Part shown: piece after piece, positions 17,590 through 26,288 of the stretch | How positions within the stretch are numbered: the first letter of the stretch is position 1 | Layout of the letters: each line of letters starts with the position of its first letter | NCBI RefSeq assembly: GCF_011762125.1 | Contig: NZ_JAASQN010000002.1 | Span: 682,001-746,000, forward strand | Source: Sphingopyxis panaciterrae | GTDB lineage: Bacteria > Pseudomonadota > Alphaproteobacteria > Sphingomonadales > Sphingomonadaceae | DNA: 64,000 bases | Reading direction: 5' to 3' | Notes under the pieces: generated by a model | What the model was told of the DNA's origin: nothing | Seen by the model: only the letters and a program-made list of their open reading frames with translations | Databases searched by the model: none | Program-made: the position numbers and the translations under genes

Positions 17590-19971
17590 TCAGAATCCGG
17601 CTCGAATGCCCAATCGTATCGTCAGCGGCCGCAGCGGCGTGATCTGTTTGCCGGCGGCGACGGTAAACGGATTGCCATAGGAGAAGGTGTTGCCACTCGC
17701 ATTGAGAAGGTTGGTGGCGTTGAGCGAAAGGGCCCAGCCTTTCGCTGCGACGAGCGCGGCGGACAGATCGACCTGCGTCGTTTCGCCATGGTCGAGTATG
17801 AGCGGCGCGGTAGTGCCGAGGCTAGACGCCCCGATCAAGCGCACGGTTCCGTCGAGCTTGAAAGTCAAATCGGCGGACAGCCGGCTCTCCCACGCGGCAC
17901 TTACGCGCGCGCTGGTCCGCGCGATATTCGGCAGCGGTCGCTCGTCAGCCTCCTCGAGCCCCTCTGCGGGATTCGTCAGCGCGCTGCGATTGAGGAACAG
18001 CGCGCCGTCGAAAGACAGATGATCGGTCGCACGCCAGCGGCCGTTAATCTCCGCGCCATAAACCTTACCGCGGCCGATGTTTTGGGTAAAGGGCAGCCCG
18101 TCTGTCCCGATCAGGTCGGCCTGGATGCTGGTCCAGATCGAATAAAAGGTCGTGATACCGCCCGAGAAACGGGGCGTTGCCATGTTGGCTTCGCTCCCGA
18201 ACCTCATCCCGAGTTCCGCGGTGTGGATCGAGTCCGAATCGAACCGCTGCGCGGTGTTGATCTGTCCGCCCGTGATCGCGATGCCGCCGCTCCGAAATCC
18301 GCTTTGATAGCGAAGGAAGGTCAGAAGTTCGGGGTTCGGTTTCCACGACAGGGCCGCGGTAGGGAGCAAACGGACCTGCCGGCGCTTCGGTTCGAAATCC
18401 TCACTGGCGGCGCCCATCAATTCGCCGATCGTCTCGGCGAAGACGACCCGCCCGCCGAGCGTTCCCGACAGGCGCGGCGCGATCCGCTGCGTCGCCTCGC
18501 CGAAGAGGGCAATCTCCGTCTTCCGATTGCGCAGCCGCGCCAGCGTGACGAGTGCGTCGAGCGGACCGAGACGGCGGTCGATGCGATCAATGTTACGGAC
18601 GAGGCTGACACCCGCCACCCAGCTGTTACCCGACGGCCCGCGGCGCGAGAGGCGCGTTTCGTGGGTAAGCAAGCGAATCGTCTCATGCCCCTCGAACATC
18701 TGCACCCCGGGATTGCCGCCATATCCGGTCGCATCGAAGGCATCCGAGAGATCATGGTCGACGATCCCCGTCGACGAGATGAGCTTAAGGTCGCCCCAGC
18801 CCTTCGCGACTTCGACTCCCGCCGCCTTGAAGTCATTGTCGTGCGGCTGGGCAAAGTTGGCGGCATGCGTGCGGCGCGGCTGGTCGGTTTCGGCATATTG
18901 GCCGTCGCGCGTGTCGATATTCTGGAGCAGCGCGTTGAGATCTATCGTCCAATTGTCGCCGGGCTCGATCCGCAGGTTCGCACGTGCACCATCGATACGC
19001 GTCCGGTTGGTATTCTGCGTATCCAAGGTGCTGTTATCGATATATCCGCCCTCAACCTGCTTATAGCCGACGACCCGAAGCGCGACACGGTCGACGAGGA
19101 TCGGAATATTGACCATTCCTTCCATGTCATATCCGGGTTCCGCACCGCGGGTCAGCGACCGGCCGACGGCCGCCGAGGTATGAAAGCCGCCAGGGTCCGC
19201 CATTTTGGGCACGATGCGAATGATGCCGCCGAGCGCGCCTGCACCATAGAGCGTGCCTTGCGGGCCTTCGATCACTTCGATGCGGTCGATGTCATAGAGG
19301 CGGAGGTCGGGCTCGGGCGCATTATAGGTAAGCCGAAGGTCGCCGAGATAGATCCCCACCGTCGACTGCGTCGGTCCGGAAAAGCTGCTGTCGGCGATGC
19401 CGCGCACGAACAATTTATTGCGGCCCGGCCCGAGGTGGGTCGAAGTCAAGGTCGGAATGCGTGCGACGAAGGCGCCGGTACCCTGGCTTTCGCTGACACC
19501 GAGGCTGCCAACCGACTCGATATGGGCGGTACCTGGATAACTGTCGAGCGCCTGACCCTGCTTCGTCGCGGTGACGACGATTTCGGTGGGCGGCGGCATC
19601 GGCGCTTCCGCGCGCGGCGCTTCGCGAGCCGGCTGTGGAGCCGCGACGGGCTTCGGCTTTGGGCGCGGCTGCGGCGCCGGAACGATGCGAACCGTCTCCG
19701 CATCGACAATCTGATAGGTGAAGCCGGTGCCCCGCAGCATCATCGTGAGCGCCTGTGCAATCGTCATCCGGCCGCGAACAGGCTTGCTGCGCGCGCCCGC
19801 AAGGCGCTGGTCGATCCCGCCGATCGAAATCTGCGTCTGATTGCCAAGCGCGATCAGTGCATTGTCGAGGCGCTGGGCCGGGATATTGAAGTTGCGGCTT
19901 TCCGCCGCCGCCGCCGGGTTCGCGGCAGCGATGGCGATGGCCGTAGCCGGAAGAAAGCGGTTCCAGGTCAC
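17590..19971 (-). CDS. FecA-type TonB receptor with N-terminal STN domain
   Basis: A 793-residue transducing outer-membrane receptor. After a signal peptide (ending about residue 23) comes the secretin/TonB N-terminal (STN) domain, FNIPAQRLDNALIALGNQTQISI … ALTMMLRGTGFTYQI (about 27-95), which contacts the FecR-like anti-sigma factor. A proline-rich linker (PRPKPKPVAAPQPAREAP), TonB-box region EIVVTATKQGQ, plug (KLFVRGIADSSFSG; RIEVIEGPQGTLYGAGALGG) and barrel ending LTIRLGIRAGF follow. The start is GTG at 19971, 4 bases after the FecR stop. The set sigma-FecR-receptor implies ligand-induced cell-surface signalling. The ligand is unknown. Confidence 0.9.
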   Translation of the reverse strand: MTWNRFLPATAIAIAAANPAAAAESRNFNIPAQRLDNALIALGNQTQISIGGIDQRLAGARSKPVRGRMTIAQALTMMLRGTGFTYQIVDAETVRIVPAPQPRPKPKPVAAPQPAREAPRAEAPMPPPTEIVVTATKQGQALDSYPGTAHIESVGSLGVSESQGTGAFVARIPTLTSTHLGPGRNKLFVRGIADSSFSGPTQSTVGIYLGDLRLTYNAPEPDLRLYDIDRIEVIEGPQGTLYGAGALGGIIRIVPKMADPGGFHTSAAVGRSLTRGAEPGYDMEGMVNIPILVDRVALRVVGYKQVEGGYIDNSTLDTQNTNRTRIDGARANLRIEPGDNWTIDLNALLQNIDTRDGQYAETDQPRRTHAANFAQPHDNDFKAAGVEVAKGWGDLKLISSTGIVDHDLSDAFDATGYGGNPGVQMFEGHETIRLLTHETRLSRRGPSGNSWVAGVSLVRNIDRIDRRLGPLDALVTLARLRNRKTEIALFGEATQRIAPRLSGTLGGRVVFAETIGELMGAASEDFEPKRRQVRLLPTAALSWKPNPELLTFLRYQSGFRSGGIAITGGQINTAQRFDSDSIHTAELGMRFGSEANMATPRFSGGITTFYSIWTSIQADLIGTDGLPFTQNIGRGKVYGAEINGRWRATDHLSFDGALFLNRSALTNPAEGLEEADERPLPNIARTSARVSAAWESRLSADLTFKLDGTVRLIGASSLGTTAPLILDHGETTQVDLSAALVAAKGWALSLNATNLLNASGNTFSYGNPFTVAAGKQITPLRPLTIRLGIRAGF

Positions 19972-19975
19972 CGGA

Positions 19976-20929
19976 TCAGCGCGTCAATTGCCATCCTTTG
20001 GCACTATGGCGGGCATGAACGCCAAGCAAGGACTCCAGTTGCCGGAAGAGCCTCGCTTCGTCGCGATCAACCCGAATAACGCCCGAAAAGCGCCGACTCG
20101 CAAGATCCGGCGACACGGTCACCGGTGTGCCGAGCGAACGCGAAAGATCGAGCGCGATCATGGCGAGCGACGCATCGTGATAGCTCAGCCTTCCTTGGCG
20201 CCACCCGCCGACCGAGGCCGGATCGATCGCCGTCACGACCGCCGCGGATTTCCCGCGCTGGACGCGGAGCTGCTTTCCGGCCGCAACCGTCACGGCCCGG
20301 GCGCCGGGATCATATTGGACACTACCCTCGGATACGCCGACCTCCAGACCGTTCGCCGACTGCCGCACGTTAAAGATCGTGCCGAGGTCGCGAAGCGTCC
20401 CGTCTCCGGTTTCGACGACAAATGGACGGGCGCTGTCATGCTTGATCGTGAAGATCGCCTCGCCGGTGTCGAGGCGCGCGAAACGCTCGGCCTTCCGGTC
20501 GATCCGAATCGTTGTGCCTCCGTTGAGAGCGATCGTCGATCCGTCGCCAAGAGCGATTTCGCGCGTTTCGCCGGGATTCGTCATAATCACTTCCATCCCC
20601 GGCGACCGCAGCAGAAACGGCGACAAGAACAATGCGAGGACGAGACTGGCGGCGACGGAGAGGAACGCCGTGCGTCTAAACCAGGGGCGGACACCGGGCT
20701 CATTGTCATTGGTGGCGCGCCGCGTGTCTTTTTCCGCGACCGGGGTTTCGGCGAGTTCGTCCGACAGGCGATCGTCGGCGAGCGCCACCGCGTCATAGGC
20801 ATCGGCGTGCGCCGGATCAGCCTCCATCCAGGCGGTGAACTCGGCCCACAGCGCGCCATCGGCCATCGGACCTTGCAGCCGCACGTGCCATGCAATGGCC
20901 TCGTCCATGACGTTACCGGTCCCCATCAT
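19976..20929 (-). CDS. FecR-family anti-sigma factor/signal transducer
   Basis: An inner-membrane regulator of 317 residues. The start at 20929 follows an AAGGA ribosome site and overlaps the end of the sigma gene; a longer upstream extension is less likely. The N-terminal cytoplasmic part carries DUF4880-like residues (AIAWHVRLQGPMADGALWAEFTAWMEADPAHADAYDAV) that bind the sigma factor. One membrane helix (FLSVAASLVLALFLSPFLL, about residues 89-107) separates it from a periplasmic FecR domain (GETREIALGDGSTIALNGGTTI; RPFVVETGDGTLRDLGTIFNVR). The C-terminal part would meet the STN domain of the receptor encoded next. It relays occupancy of the receptor to the sigma factor. Confidence 0.9.
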   Translation of the reverse strand: MMGTGNVMDEAIAWHVRLQGPMADGALWAEFTAWMEADPAHADAYDAVALADDRLSDELAETPVAEKDTRRATNDNEPGVRPWFRRTAFLSVAASLVLALFLSPFLLRSPGMEVIMTNPGETREIALGDGSTIALNGGTTIRIDRKAERFARLDTGEAIFTIKHDSARPFVVETGDGTLRDLGTIFNVRQSANGLEVGVSEGSVQYDPGARAVTVAAGKQLRVQRGKSAAVVTAIDPASVGGWRQGRLSYHDASLAMIALDLSRSLGTPVTVSPDLASRRFSGVIRVDRDEARLFRQLESLLGVHARHSAKGWQLTR

Positions 20930-21533
20930 CGATTCCTTCCGCCACTTGACGTTGCGGCGCGTCGATATCCACATCCAGCTGCTGCTTGAGCTCCAGAACC
21001 GCGCGGTACCCCCGTTGCAAATGCTTTTCGACCGCGCTCACGCTGATGCCCATTTCCGCAGCGAGTTGCTTCTGCGGAGTGCCGTCGATCCGGACCGCCC
21101 TGAAGGCAAAAGCTGTGCGTTCGGGCAAAGCGTCGAGCACAGCATCGACCCGCCTGAGCTGATCACGTGCCACGAGCGCGCGCTCGGCCGATGGCTGCGC
21201 GTCGCGCGGCGCGGCAATGCTTCCATCGATGTGCCCCTTCGTCCATTCCTGTTCCCGCGTGCTGCGACGCTGCGCCGAACGGCGCCGGTCCAGGACCAGA
21301 TTTTCGGCGGTTCGATAGAGATAGGCAAGCGGCTCGGCGATCAGGCTCGCGTCGATATCGGCGAGCTTCAGCCAAAGGTCCTGCAGAATGTCTTCGCCAT
21401 CGCCGTCGCCGCGGAGACGAACGCGCAGATAGCGCGACAAGGCCGGCCGGTTGGCCATGAATATCGCTTCGAGCCCATTGGCTTCGGTCATCGAACGCTG
21501 CGCACTTTCATCTTCGCCTGCGGGGCAAGCCAT
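20913..21533 (-). CDS. ECF (FecI-type) RNA polymerase sigma factor
   Basis: A sigma-70-family extracytoplasmic-function factor of about 206 residues. Region 2 is seen in ALSRYLRVRLRGDGDGEDILQDLWLKLADI … LAYLYRTAENLVLDRRRSAQRR. Region 4 is in VLDALPERTAFAFRAVRIDGTPQKQLAAEMGISVSAVEKHLQRGYRAVLEL. The start at 21533 (MACPAGEDE) or 21491 (MTEANGLEAIF) cannot be decided, as neither has a clear ribosome site; the shorter form fits the usual family length. It heads the sigma-FecR-receptor operon and is expected to direct transcription of the receptor gene, and perhaps of itself, when the ligand is bound. Confidence 0.88.
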   Translation of the reverse strand: MACPAGEDESAQRSMTEANGLEAIFMANRPALSRYLRVRLRGDGDGEDILQDLWLKLADIDASLIAEPLAYLYRTAENLVLDRRRSAQRRSTREQEWTKGHIDGSIAAPRDAQPSAERALVARDQLRRVDAVLDALPERTAFAFRAVRIDGTPQKQLAAEMGISVSAVEKHLQRGYRAVLELKQQLDVDIDAPQRQVAEGIDDGDR

Positions 21534-21604
21534 GGTGTCTGCCCTATATGGCGCGAAGATGAAAGGCGCGAGGCTGCGCGAAGATAGCAAAGCAAGCGGC
21601 GCAT

Positions 21605-22954
21605 TCATGGATTTTGCCCCGTCGCTCGCCACAGGGCGAAGCCGAGCAGGGTCGCGGCGACCACCGCCTGCAACAAGGCATGATAACCGGCGCCTACGAG
21701 ACCGGCGGCGTGGGTAAACAGGGGCAGCAACGACATGAGGCCCAGCCCGGCTATGGCATTGGCAGTCACCGACAAGCCGGGGCGCCCGACGGCGATCAGC
21801 GCCGCACTGGTCGGCGGTCCCGTCATCGCGACCACGCGGGCCAAAGTAAGCCAGACCATGATCACGGCGGCCCCTGCGAAGGCTTGTCCGCCGATCAGCA
21901 CCGCGATCTCTCGCGAGAAGAAGGCAAGAAGGACGAGAAGCGGTAGCGCCGTGGCAAGAGCAATGCCGATACAGCGAGCAAGCGCATGCCGGATTGCGCC
22001 GCCACCCCCGCCTCCGGAGGCCAGGCGGGCAAGCTCGGCATAGGCGGCTTGCCCCAGCATTTGCGCGGGCTGCGAAATGACAATCGTCGCACGGTGTGCG
22101 ATCGAATACAGGCCCGCCGCCGTCGGCCCGAGCATCGCGCCGACGATGAGCGGTGTCAGCCGGCCCGTAACATCGCCGAGCATGATGTCGGCATTTGCGG
22201 TCAGCATGAAGCGGCCGAGCCCCACATGTTCGCGCCGCGCGTCCGCTATGGCGCCGAGTAAAGGCTGATCGAGCAGGTGACGGCGCGCCAGATAGATGGC
22301 CGCTATCCAGAGCGACGCTCCCTCGACAATCGCCGCGACAAGCCATGCGACGAGAAAGGCCGTCAGTCCCAGATCGAAGGCGATGATGATCAGGGTGCCG
22401 AGCAGCCGCATTATGGGGGTCACGATATTGTGCAATGCGAGGAGGTCGAAGCGCCGCAATATCTGCAGATAGCCGCCCGGGGTCGCACGCACCGTCGCCA
22501 GCACGGCAAAACAATAAGGCACGGCCAAAGCCTGTGCTTCCGCCGACCATCCGAGCAGCGGGCCGACGAGCGGCACCGCCAGCGCTGCGACGATCACCGC
22601 GGCGGCGCCCGCCGCAAGTTCGATCGCGCCCGTAAAGCGCAGCAGCCGGATCAACTTGGCATGATCGCTTTCCGCGGGCTGGACGCCGTAGCGGACGATC
22701 GCGTGCCAACCCGGGAAGGCGACGAGACCGCCGACGAGCATCGCGAAATAATTGACGAGCACCAGTACGCCATATTGCTCGGGCCCGAGGATGCGTGCGG
22801 CGGCGACAACATAGACCAGGCTGATCAATCCGGCCGCCGCCTTGCCGCCAAGCAGCAGCCCGAGATTCTGGTATATCCGGCGAACCGGTCCCGGCCGCGC
22901 CTTCGCTTCAGTGAGCAAGGCGGCTATCGGCGGACACGCCCTCGGCCTTGGCAC
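21605..22954 (-). CDS. Polysaccharide/oligosaccharide flippase (Wzx-like)
   Basis: A 449-residue integral membrane protein with about 12-14 hydrophobic segments (for example KAAAGLISLVYVVAAARILG, AAAVIVAALAVPLVGPLLG and LLVLLAFFSREIAVLIGG). The N-terminal ILGPEQYGVLVLVNYFAMLVGGLVAFPGWHAIVRYG pattern is typical of the MOP/PST superfamily. Such proteins flip lipid-linked oligosaccharides across the inner membrane. The start is GTG 22954 or the nearby TTG at about 22918, and it overlaps the upstream glycosyltransferase gene. This is the last gene of the glycan island on this strand. Substrate unknown. Confidence 0.8.
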   Translation of the reverse strand: MPRPRACPPIAALLTEAKARPGPVRRIYQNLGLLLGGKAAAGLISLVYVVAAARILGPEQYGVLVLVNYFAMLVGGLVAFPGWHAIVRYGVQPAESDHAKLIRLLRFTGAIELAAGAAAVIVAALAVPLVGPLLGWSAEAQALAVPYCFAVLATVRATPGGYLQILRRFDLLALHNIVTPIMRLLGTLIIIAFDLGLTAFLVAWLVAAIVEGASLWIAAIYLARRHLLDQPLLGAIADARREHVGLGRFMLTANADIMLGDVTGRLTPLIVGAMLGPTAAGLYSIAHRATIVISQPAQMLGQAAYAELARLASGGGGGGAIRHALARCIGIALATALPLLVLLAFFSREIAVLIGGQAFAGAAVIMVWLTLARVVAMTGPPTSAALIAVGRPGLSVTANAIAGLGLMSLLPLFTHAAGLVGAGYHALLQAVVAATLLGFALWRATGQNP

Positions 22955-24110
22955 CGCTGGCCAGACACGCGATCGCGCGCGCGGCGCGAACCGAAGACGG
23001 CTCGGAAGTCAGGTCGAAGGTATGATCGAATAGCCGTCGTTGTACCGAGCGATAATGAGCCGGATGATCCGCCACGGCTTGCTGAAGAGCATGATCGAGA
23101 TCGCGCGCGTCCCGGATCACCGGCCCCGACTGCCAATGCGCGAAATTGGGATCCCGATCGGGGTCGATGCCGTGGCTGTTGAGGAAGAGGCAAGGCCGCG
23201 GCGATTTGAGAAACTCGTAGATCTGGCTGCTGACGTCGCCGAGGTAGATGTCCGCCCCATTGGTATAGCTCATATCGGTCAGCGCGGTGCTGCCGAGATC
23301 GATATGGATATTCGGGGCAGCGGCATAGCGGGCATGCAGTTTTCCGGGCAGGCCGAACCGAAGCTTGTCGATCGTTACCGCCATCGGCCGCTCGAACATC
23401 ATGATGTGCGGCGCGAAAATCAGATTGTAGCGATCGCTGGCAAGGAAATAGTCCAGCACCGCCCGGCCCTGCTTGTACCAGGACGAAAGATGCGGCGAGA
23501 CATGCGGATTGTAGAGAACGATCGGCCTGTTACTGCCACGAAACTTGATCGGCCGCCCCTGCCCGGCCGCGATATCGAACTTGGGATAGCCGGTAATCGT
23601 CAACCGCTCGGGCCGCACCCCCGCCTCGCGGGTCAGCCGGTCGCGGATCTTCGGGCCTGCTGCCAATATATGGTCGAACAGCGCCGCGGACTTGCCGAAG
23701 CCGATCGCCCGGTCCCCCGCGCCATGATCGGTCAGGACCATGCGGAGCGATGAAAGTCCGTAGCGGGTCTTGAGAATGAGCGAGGTTCGCTCGGTCACGA
23801 CGAGCAGGTCAAGCGACCGGAAAAACGCAAGATTGTCACGGTATATCAGCAATTTCGCTGCAGGGAGGACGCGTCCCAGCATGGCGTCGAGGCTTCGCGA
23901 CGCGGCCGAACGCAGTGCCAGTGCAACGAAGCGGATGCCTGCGGGCTCGGTGCCGCCCATCAAGCGGACGGCCTCGCGTGCCAGCAGATCGTTGGTGGTC
24001 GCGACGATGATTTCCGCCCCCATAGCCGAACGCGCCAGCGCCATCGCCACAGGCAGGCTGTGCGCCATTTGGTGAATCTGGTCATGGTTGAAAAGAAAGG
24101 CGATCCGCAT
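22908..24110 (-). CDS. Glycosyl/glycerophosphotransferase-like protein
   Basis: A 400-residue protein starting at ATG 24110 (MRIAFLFNHDQIHQMAHSLPVAMAL). The layout is GT-B-like: an N-terminal Rossmann-type half with LVVTERTSLILKTRYG and LTDHGAGDRAIGFG, then TITGYPKFDIAAG, IVLYNPHVSPHLSSWYKQG and NLIFAPHIMMF, and finally TNGADIYLGDVSSQIYEFL. The last segment resembles the acceptor-site region of CDP-glycerol glycerophosphotransferase-type enzymes (GDVSS instead of TDYSS). It probably adds a sugar or polyol-phosphate to a surface glycan. It overlaps the flippase gene downstream and is divergent from the HAD phosphatase gene. Exact donor and acceptor are unknown. Confidence 0.65.
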   Translation of the reverse strand: MRIAFLFNHDQIHQMAHSLPVAMALARSAMGAEIIVATTNDLLAREAVRLMGGTEPAGIRFVALALRSAASRSLDAMLGRVLPAAKLLIYRDNLAFFRSLDLLVVTERTSLILKTRYGLSSLRMVLTDHGAGDRAIGFGKSAALFDHILAAGPKIRDRLTREAGVRPERLTITGYPKFDIAAGQGRPIKFRGSNRPIVLYNPHVSPHLSSWYKQGRAVLDYFLASDRYNLIFAPHIMMFERPMAVTIDKLRFGLPGKLHARYAAAPNIHIDLGSTALTDMSYTNGADIYLGDVSSQIYEFLKSPRPCLFLNSHGIDPDRDPNFAHWQSGPVIRDARDLDHALQQAVADHPAHYRSVQRRLFDHTFDLTSEPSSVRAARAIACLASGAKAEGVSADSRLAH

Positions 24111-24196
24111 GGGAGGAACGACGCCGCGGCAGCGCACTATCCGCAGCAGTGCGGAAAAAAATTCTGGCGACGTCCTACCTGCGGAGGAACTCGCCC

Positions 24197-24928
24197 ATGC
24201 CATCATCCCGTCCGCTCTCGATCTTCGATCTCGACCGCACCTTGACCCGCTACGGCACCTGGTCACCGTTCCTGCTTTTTGCCGCACGGCGCCGCGCACC
24301 ATGGCGGCTCGCCTTCGCTCCGCTCGTGCTGGTGTTGATGGCCGCGTACAAGGCCCGCCTGCTATCGCGAAAACGGCTCAAGCAGGCCATGCAGCGACTC
24401 ATGCTCGGGAGCGCGATCGATCTCGATAGTTTGACCTGTCTCGCCGGCGCCTATGCTGAGGAGAGTCTTGCGCGGAATATCCATCCCGGTGCCATCGCGA
24501 GCATCGCCGCCGAGCGGGCAGCCGGACGGCGTATCGTGATCGCCTCGGCCGCGCATCTTTTCTATCTTGAGGCGATCGCCGAGCGGCTCGGCGTCGCCGA
24601 TGTCGTGGGAACCGCGTCGATATGGCACGGGCGCAATCTCACCCCGCAAATCGCCGGCGAGAATTGCTACGGCAAGGACAAGCGGCTCATGCTCGAACGC
24701 TGGCTCGCGGGTCAGGAGATCGATCGCGCGGATGTACATATTCGATTCTTTTCCGATGACCTTTCGGATCTTCCAACCTTCGAATGGGCGGATGAGGCGG
24801 TGGCGGTCAATTCATCGCAGAAGCTGCTTCAGCTGGCCTTGCGGCGCGGCTGGACGATCTACGACTGGCGCCAGCCCCGTTCAGCGCGCGCCGGGAACCG
24901 GACGATCGGGCGGACTGCGCTAGGCTGA
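24197..24928 (+). CDS. HAD-superfamily (IB) phosphatase, SerB-like
   Basis: A 243-residue hydrolase. The ATG at 24197 follows GGAGGA and gives MPSSRPLSIFDLDRTLT with the HAD nucleophile motif DLDRT at about residues 11-15. Motif II is in GRRIVIASAAHLFYL (Ser), the conserved Lys is in NCYGKDKRLML, and motif III is in RFFSDDLSDLPTFEWADEAVAVNSSQKLLQLA. A hydrophobic cap segment (RLAFAPLVLVLMAAYKARLL) might associate with the membrane. Such HAD-IB proteins act on phosphoserine-like or lipid phosphates. It is the only rightward gene between leftward glycan genes, so it probably has its own promoter between 24111 and 24196. Confidence 0.8.
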   Translation: MPSSRPLSIFDLDRTLTRYGTWSPFLLFAARRRAPWRLAFAPLVLVLMAAYKARLLSRKRLKQAMQRLMLGSAIDLDSLTCLAGAYAEESLARNIHPGAIASIAAERAAGRRIVIASAAHLFYLEAIAERLGVADVVGTASIWHGRNLTPQIAGENCYGKDKRLMLERWLAGQEIDRADVHIRFFSDDLSDLPTFEWADEAVAVNSSQKLLQLALRRGWTIYDWRQPRSARAGNRTIGRTALG

Positions 24929-24948
24929 CGGCGCTTCAGCTGCGGCAG

Positions 24949-25071
24949 TTAGTTCCGTGTCGCGAAGCGCAGCAGATTCCACCAGACGGGTGCATGTGGC
25001 AGCCATCGAAAACCGCTTTCGCGCGATGCGCCATCCTGCCGGGCACGCGGCTGACGCAATCGACCGTGCAC
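24949..25071 (-). other. Short unassigned reading frame, possible fragment
   Basis: Between the HAD gene and the LptF-like gene, the reverse strand holds a frame beginning GTG at 25071 and ending at 24949. Its translation (ends GFRWLPHAPVWWNLLRFATRN) looks protein-like in composition, with a Trp-rich tail. It follows the LptF-like stop by 17 bases. No family was recognised. It may be a small gene or the remnant of a larger one; the evidence is weak. Confidence 0.2.
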
Positions 25072-25088
25072 CCCGCCGCCAGCTCCGG

Positions 25089-26288
25089 TCATCGGCCCGC
25101 AGATGCCATCGCCGGCCTGTCGGCGGGCAGGCGCATCATCAACCGGTCGAGCTGCAACCCGCGCGTCAGATAGCGCGCGGGTTGGCTCGCCCACACCAGC
25201 ATCGCTTCGATCGTGCCTGGGCCGCGGAGACTCTGGAGACGCAGCAGCGCGCTGGCGACGCAGCCAAAGCCGAAAAGGACCGCCAGCTGAAGGAGGGGCG
25301 CCAGCGCATGCGCGCTGTCCTCGATTGCGACGATCGTCTGGACGAAACCGACGATCAGCAGGATGCCGACGCCAAGCCCAAGCGCCGAGGTCGATCGTTT
25401 GGGCGGAATCCCCAGCGTGAAGCCGAAGAAGGGAATGAGGACCACAAAGGCGGCCGTCACAAGCCGGCTTCCGAGCGCCGCCCGCGCCGCTATGCGCTCG
25501 GACGCCGACGGAGCGCGAGCGGCGACGCGCCACAAGGCGCCAAGCATCAGCCGGTCGTTTCGATGACGAGGCGTCAGGCGCGAGGGCTTCGCCGCGACCA
25601 ATTCTATGGGCATTGCCATCGTCCGAAACGATGCGAGTTCAGGATGGCCGCTCGAACCGGTCGTGACGACATGGCCGTCAAAAAGTTGCAGCAAGACGCC
25701 CTTCTGCCCGCCGTTGATCACCACAGCTTCGCGCGCCGCGACCGTAAGGCCGCGGTTCTGGACAAAGAGCCCGCTAAAGACACCCGTGCCGCGGTCGACC
25801 GAGTCGACATGGAACATCGTCCCGGGGCGCGGAAGAAGAAACTCGCCCGGCGAGATCGAAAGGCCCAGATTGCCGAGCGCGATCGAGGCGCCGAGAGCAT
25901 CGAGCCGTTGTTCACCGGCCGGTTCGACATAGGCCCGAAGGCCGGCATGGAACAACGCCACCGCAAGCCCGAACAAAAGCGGCACGCGCAGGAGACGGCC
26001 GGGGGACAGTCCTATCGAGGCGAATATGTCGAGTTCGCCTTGAAGCGCGAAACTGCGGAACACGACCGCGACCGACAGGAGCACCGCAATAAGAAGGCCG
26101 ATCCCGAGATATTCGGGGACGAGGTAGAGCATCAGCTTGACCAGCACGGCGACGGGCTGTTCGACATTGTCGAGCAGCGTCATGAGCCGGCGGCTGTTCT
26201 CGAGCGTGAGCAACAGAATGATGATGATACTGACCGCCGCGAAGGGACGAGCGAGCCTCCGCGCGATATAGAGGTCGATCGCGGACAT
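25089..26288 (-). CDS. LptF/LptG-family permease
   Basis: A 399-residue inner-membrane protein of the YjgP/YjgQ family, which with LptB extracts LPS or other lipids from the inner membrane for transport to the outer surface. The N-terminal signature is IDLYIARRLARPFAAVSIIIILLLTLENS followed by LLIAVLLSVAVVFRSFALQGELDIFASIGLSPGRLLRVPLL. The large periplasmic beta-jellyroll lies around residues 130-235, and three more membrane helices follow (about 265-355). It sits among glycosyltransferases rather than with a standard lptFG pair, so it may serve a specialised glycolipid. Its start overlaps the upstream glycosyltransferase gene by one base. Confidence 0.85.
   Translation of the reverse strand: MSAIDLYIARRLARPFAAVSIIIILLLTLENSRRLMTLLDNVEQPVAVLVKLMLYLVPEYLGIGLLIAVLLSVAVVFRSFALQGELDIFASIGLSPGRLLRVPLLFGLAVALFHAGLRAYVEPAGEQRLDALGASIALGNLGLSISPGEFLLPRPGTMFHVDSVDRGTGVFSGLFVQNRGLTVAAREAVVINGGQKGVLLQLFDGHVVTTGSSGHPELASFRTMAMPIELVAAKPSRLTPRHRNDRLMLGALWRVAARAPSASERIAARAALGSRLVTAAFVVLIPFFGFTLGIPPKRSTSALGLGVGILLIVGFVQTIVAIEDSAHALAPLLQLAVLFGFGCVASALLRLQSLRGPGTIEAMLVWASQPARYLTRGLQLDRLMMRLPADRPAMASAGR

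Noticed and set aside
17788..20079. Long rightward open frame across the FecA-type receptor gene
   Set aside because: A shadow of the receptor; no signal peptide or family residues.
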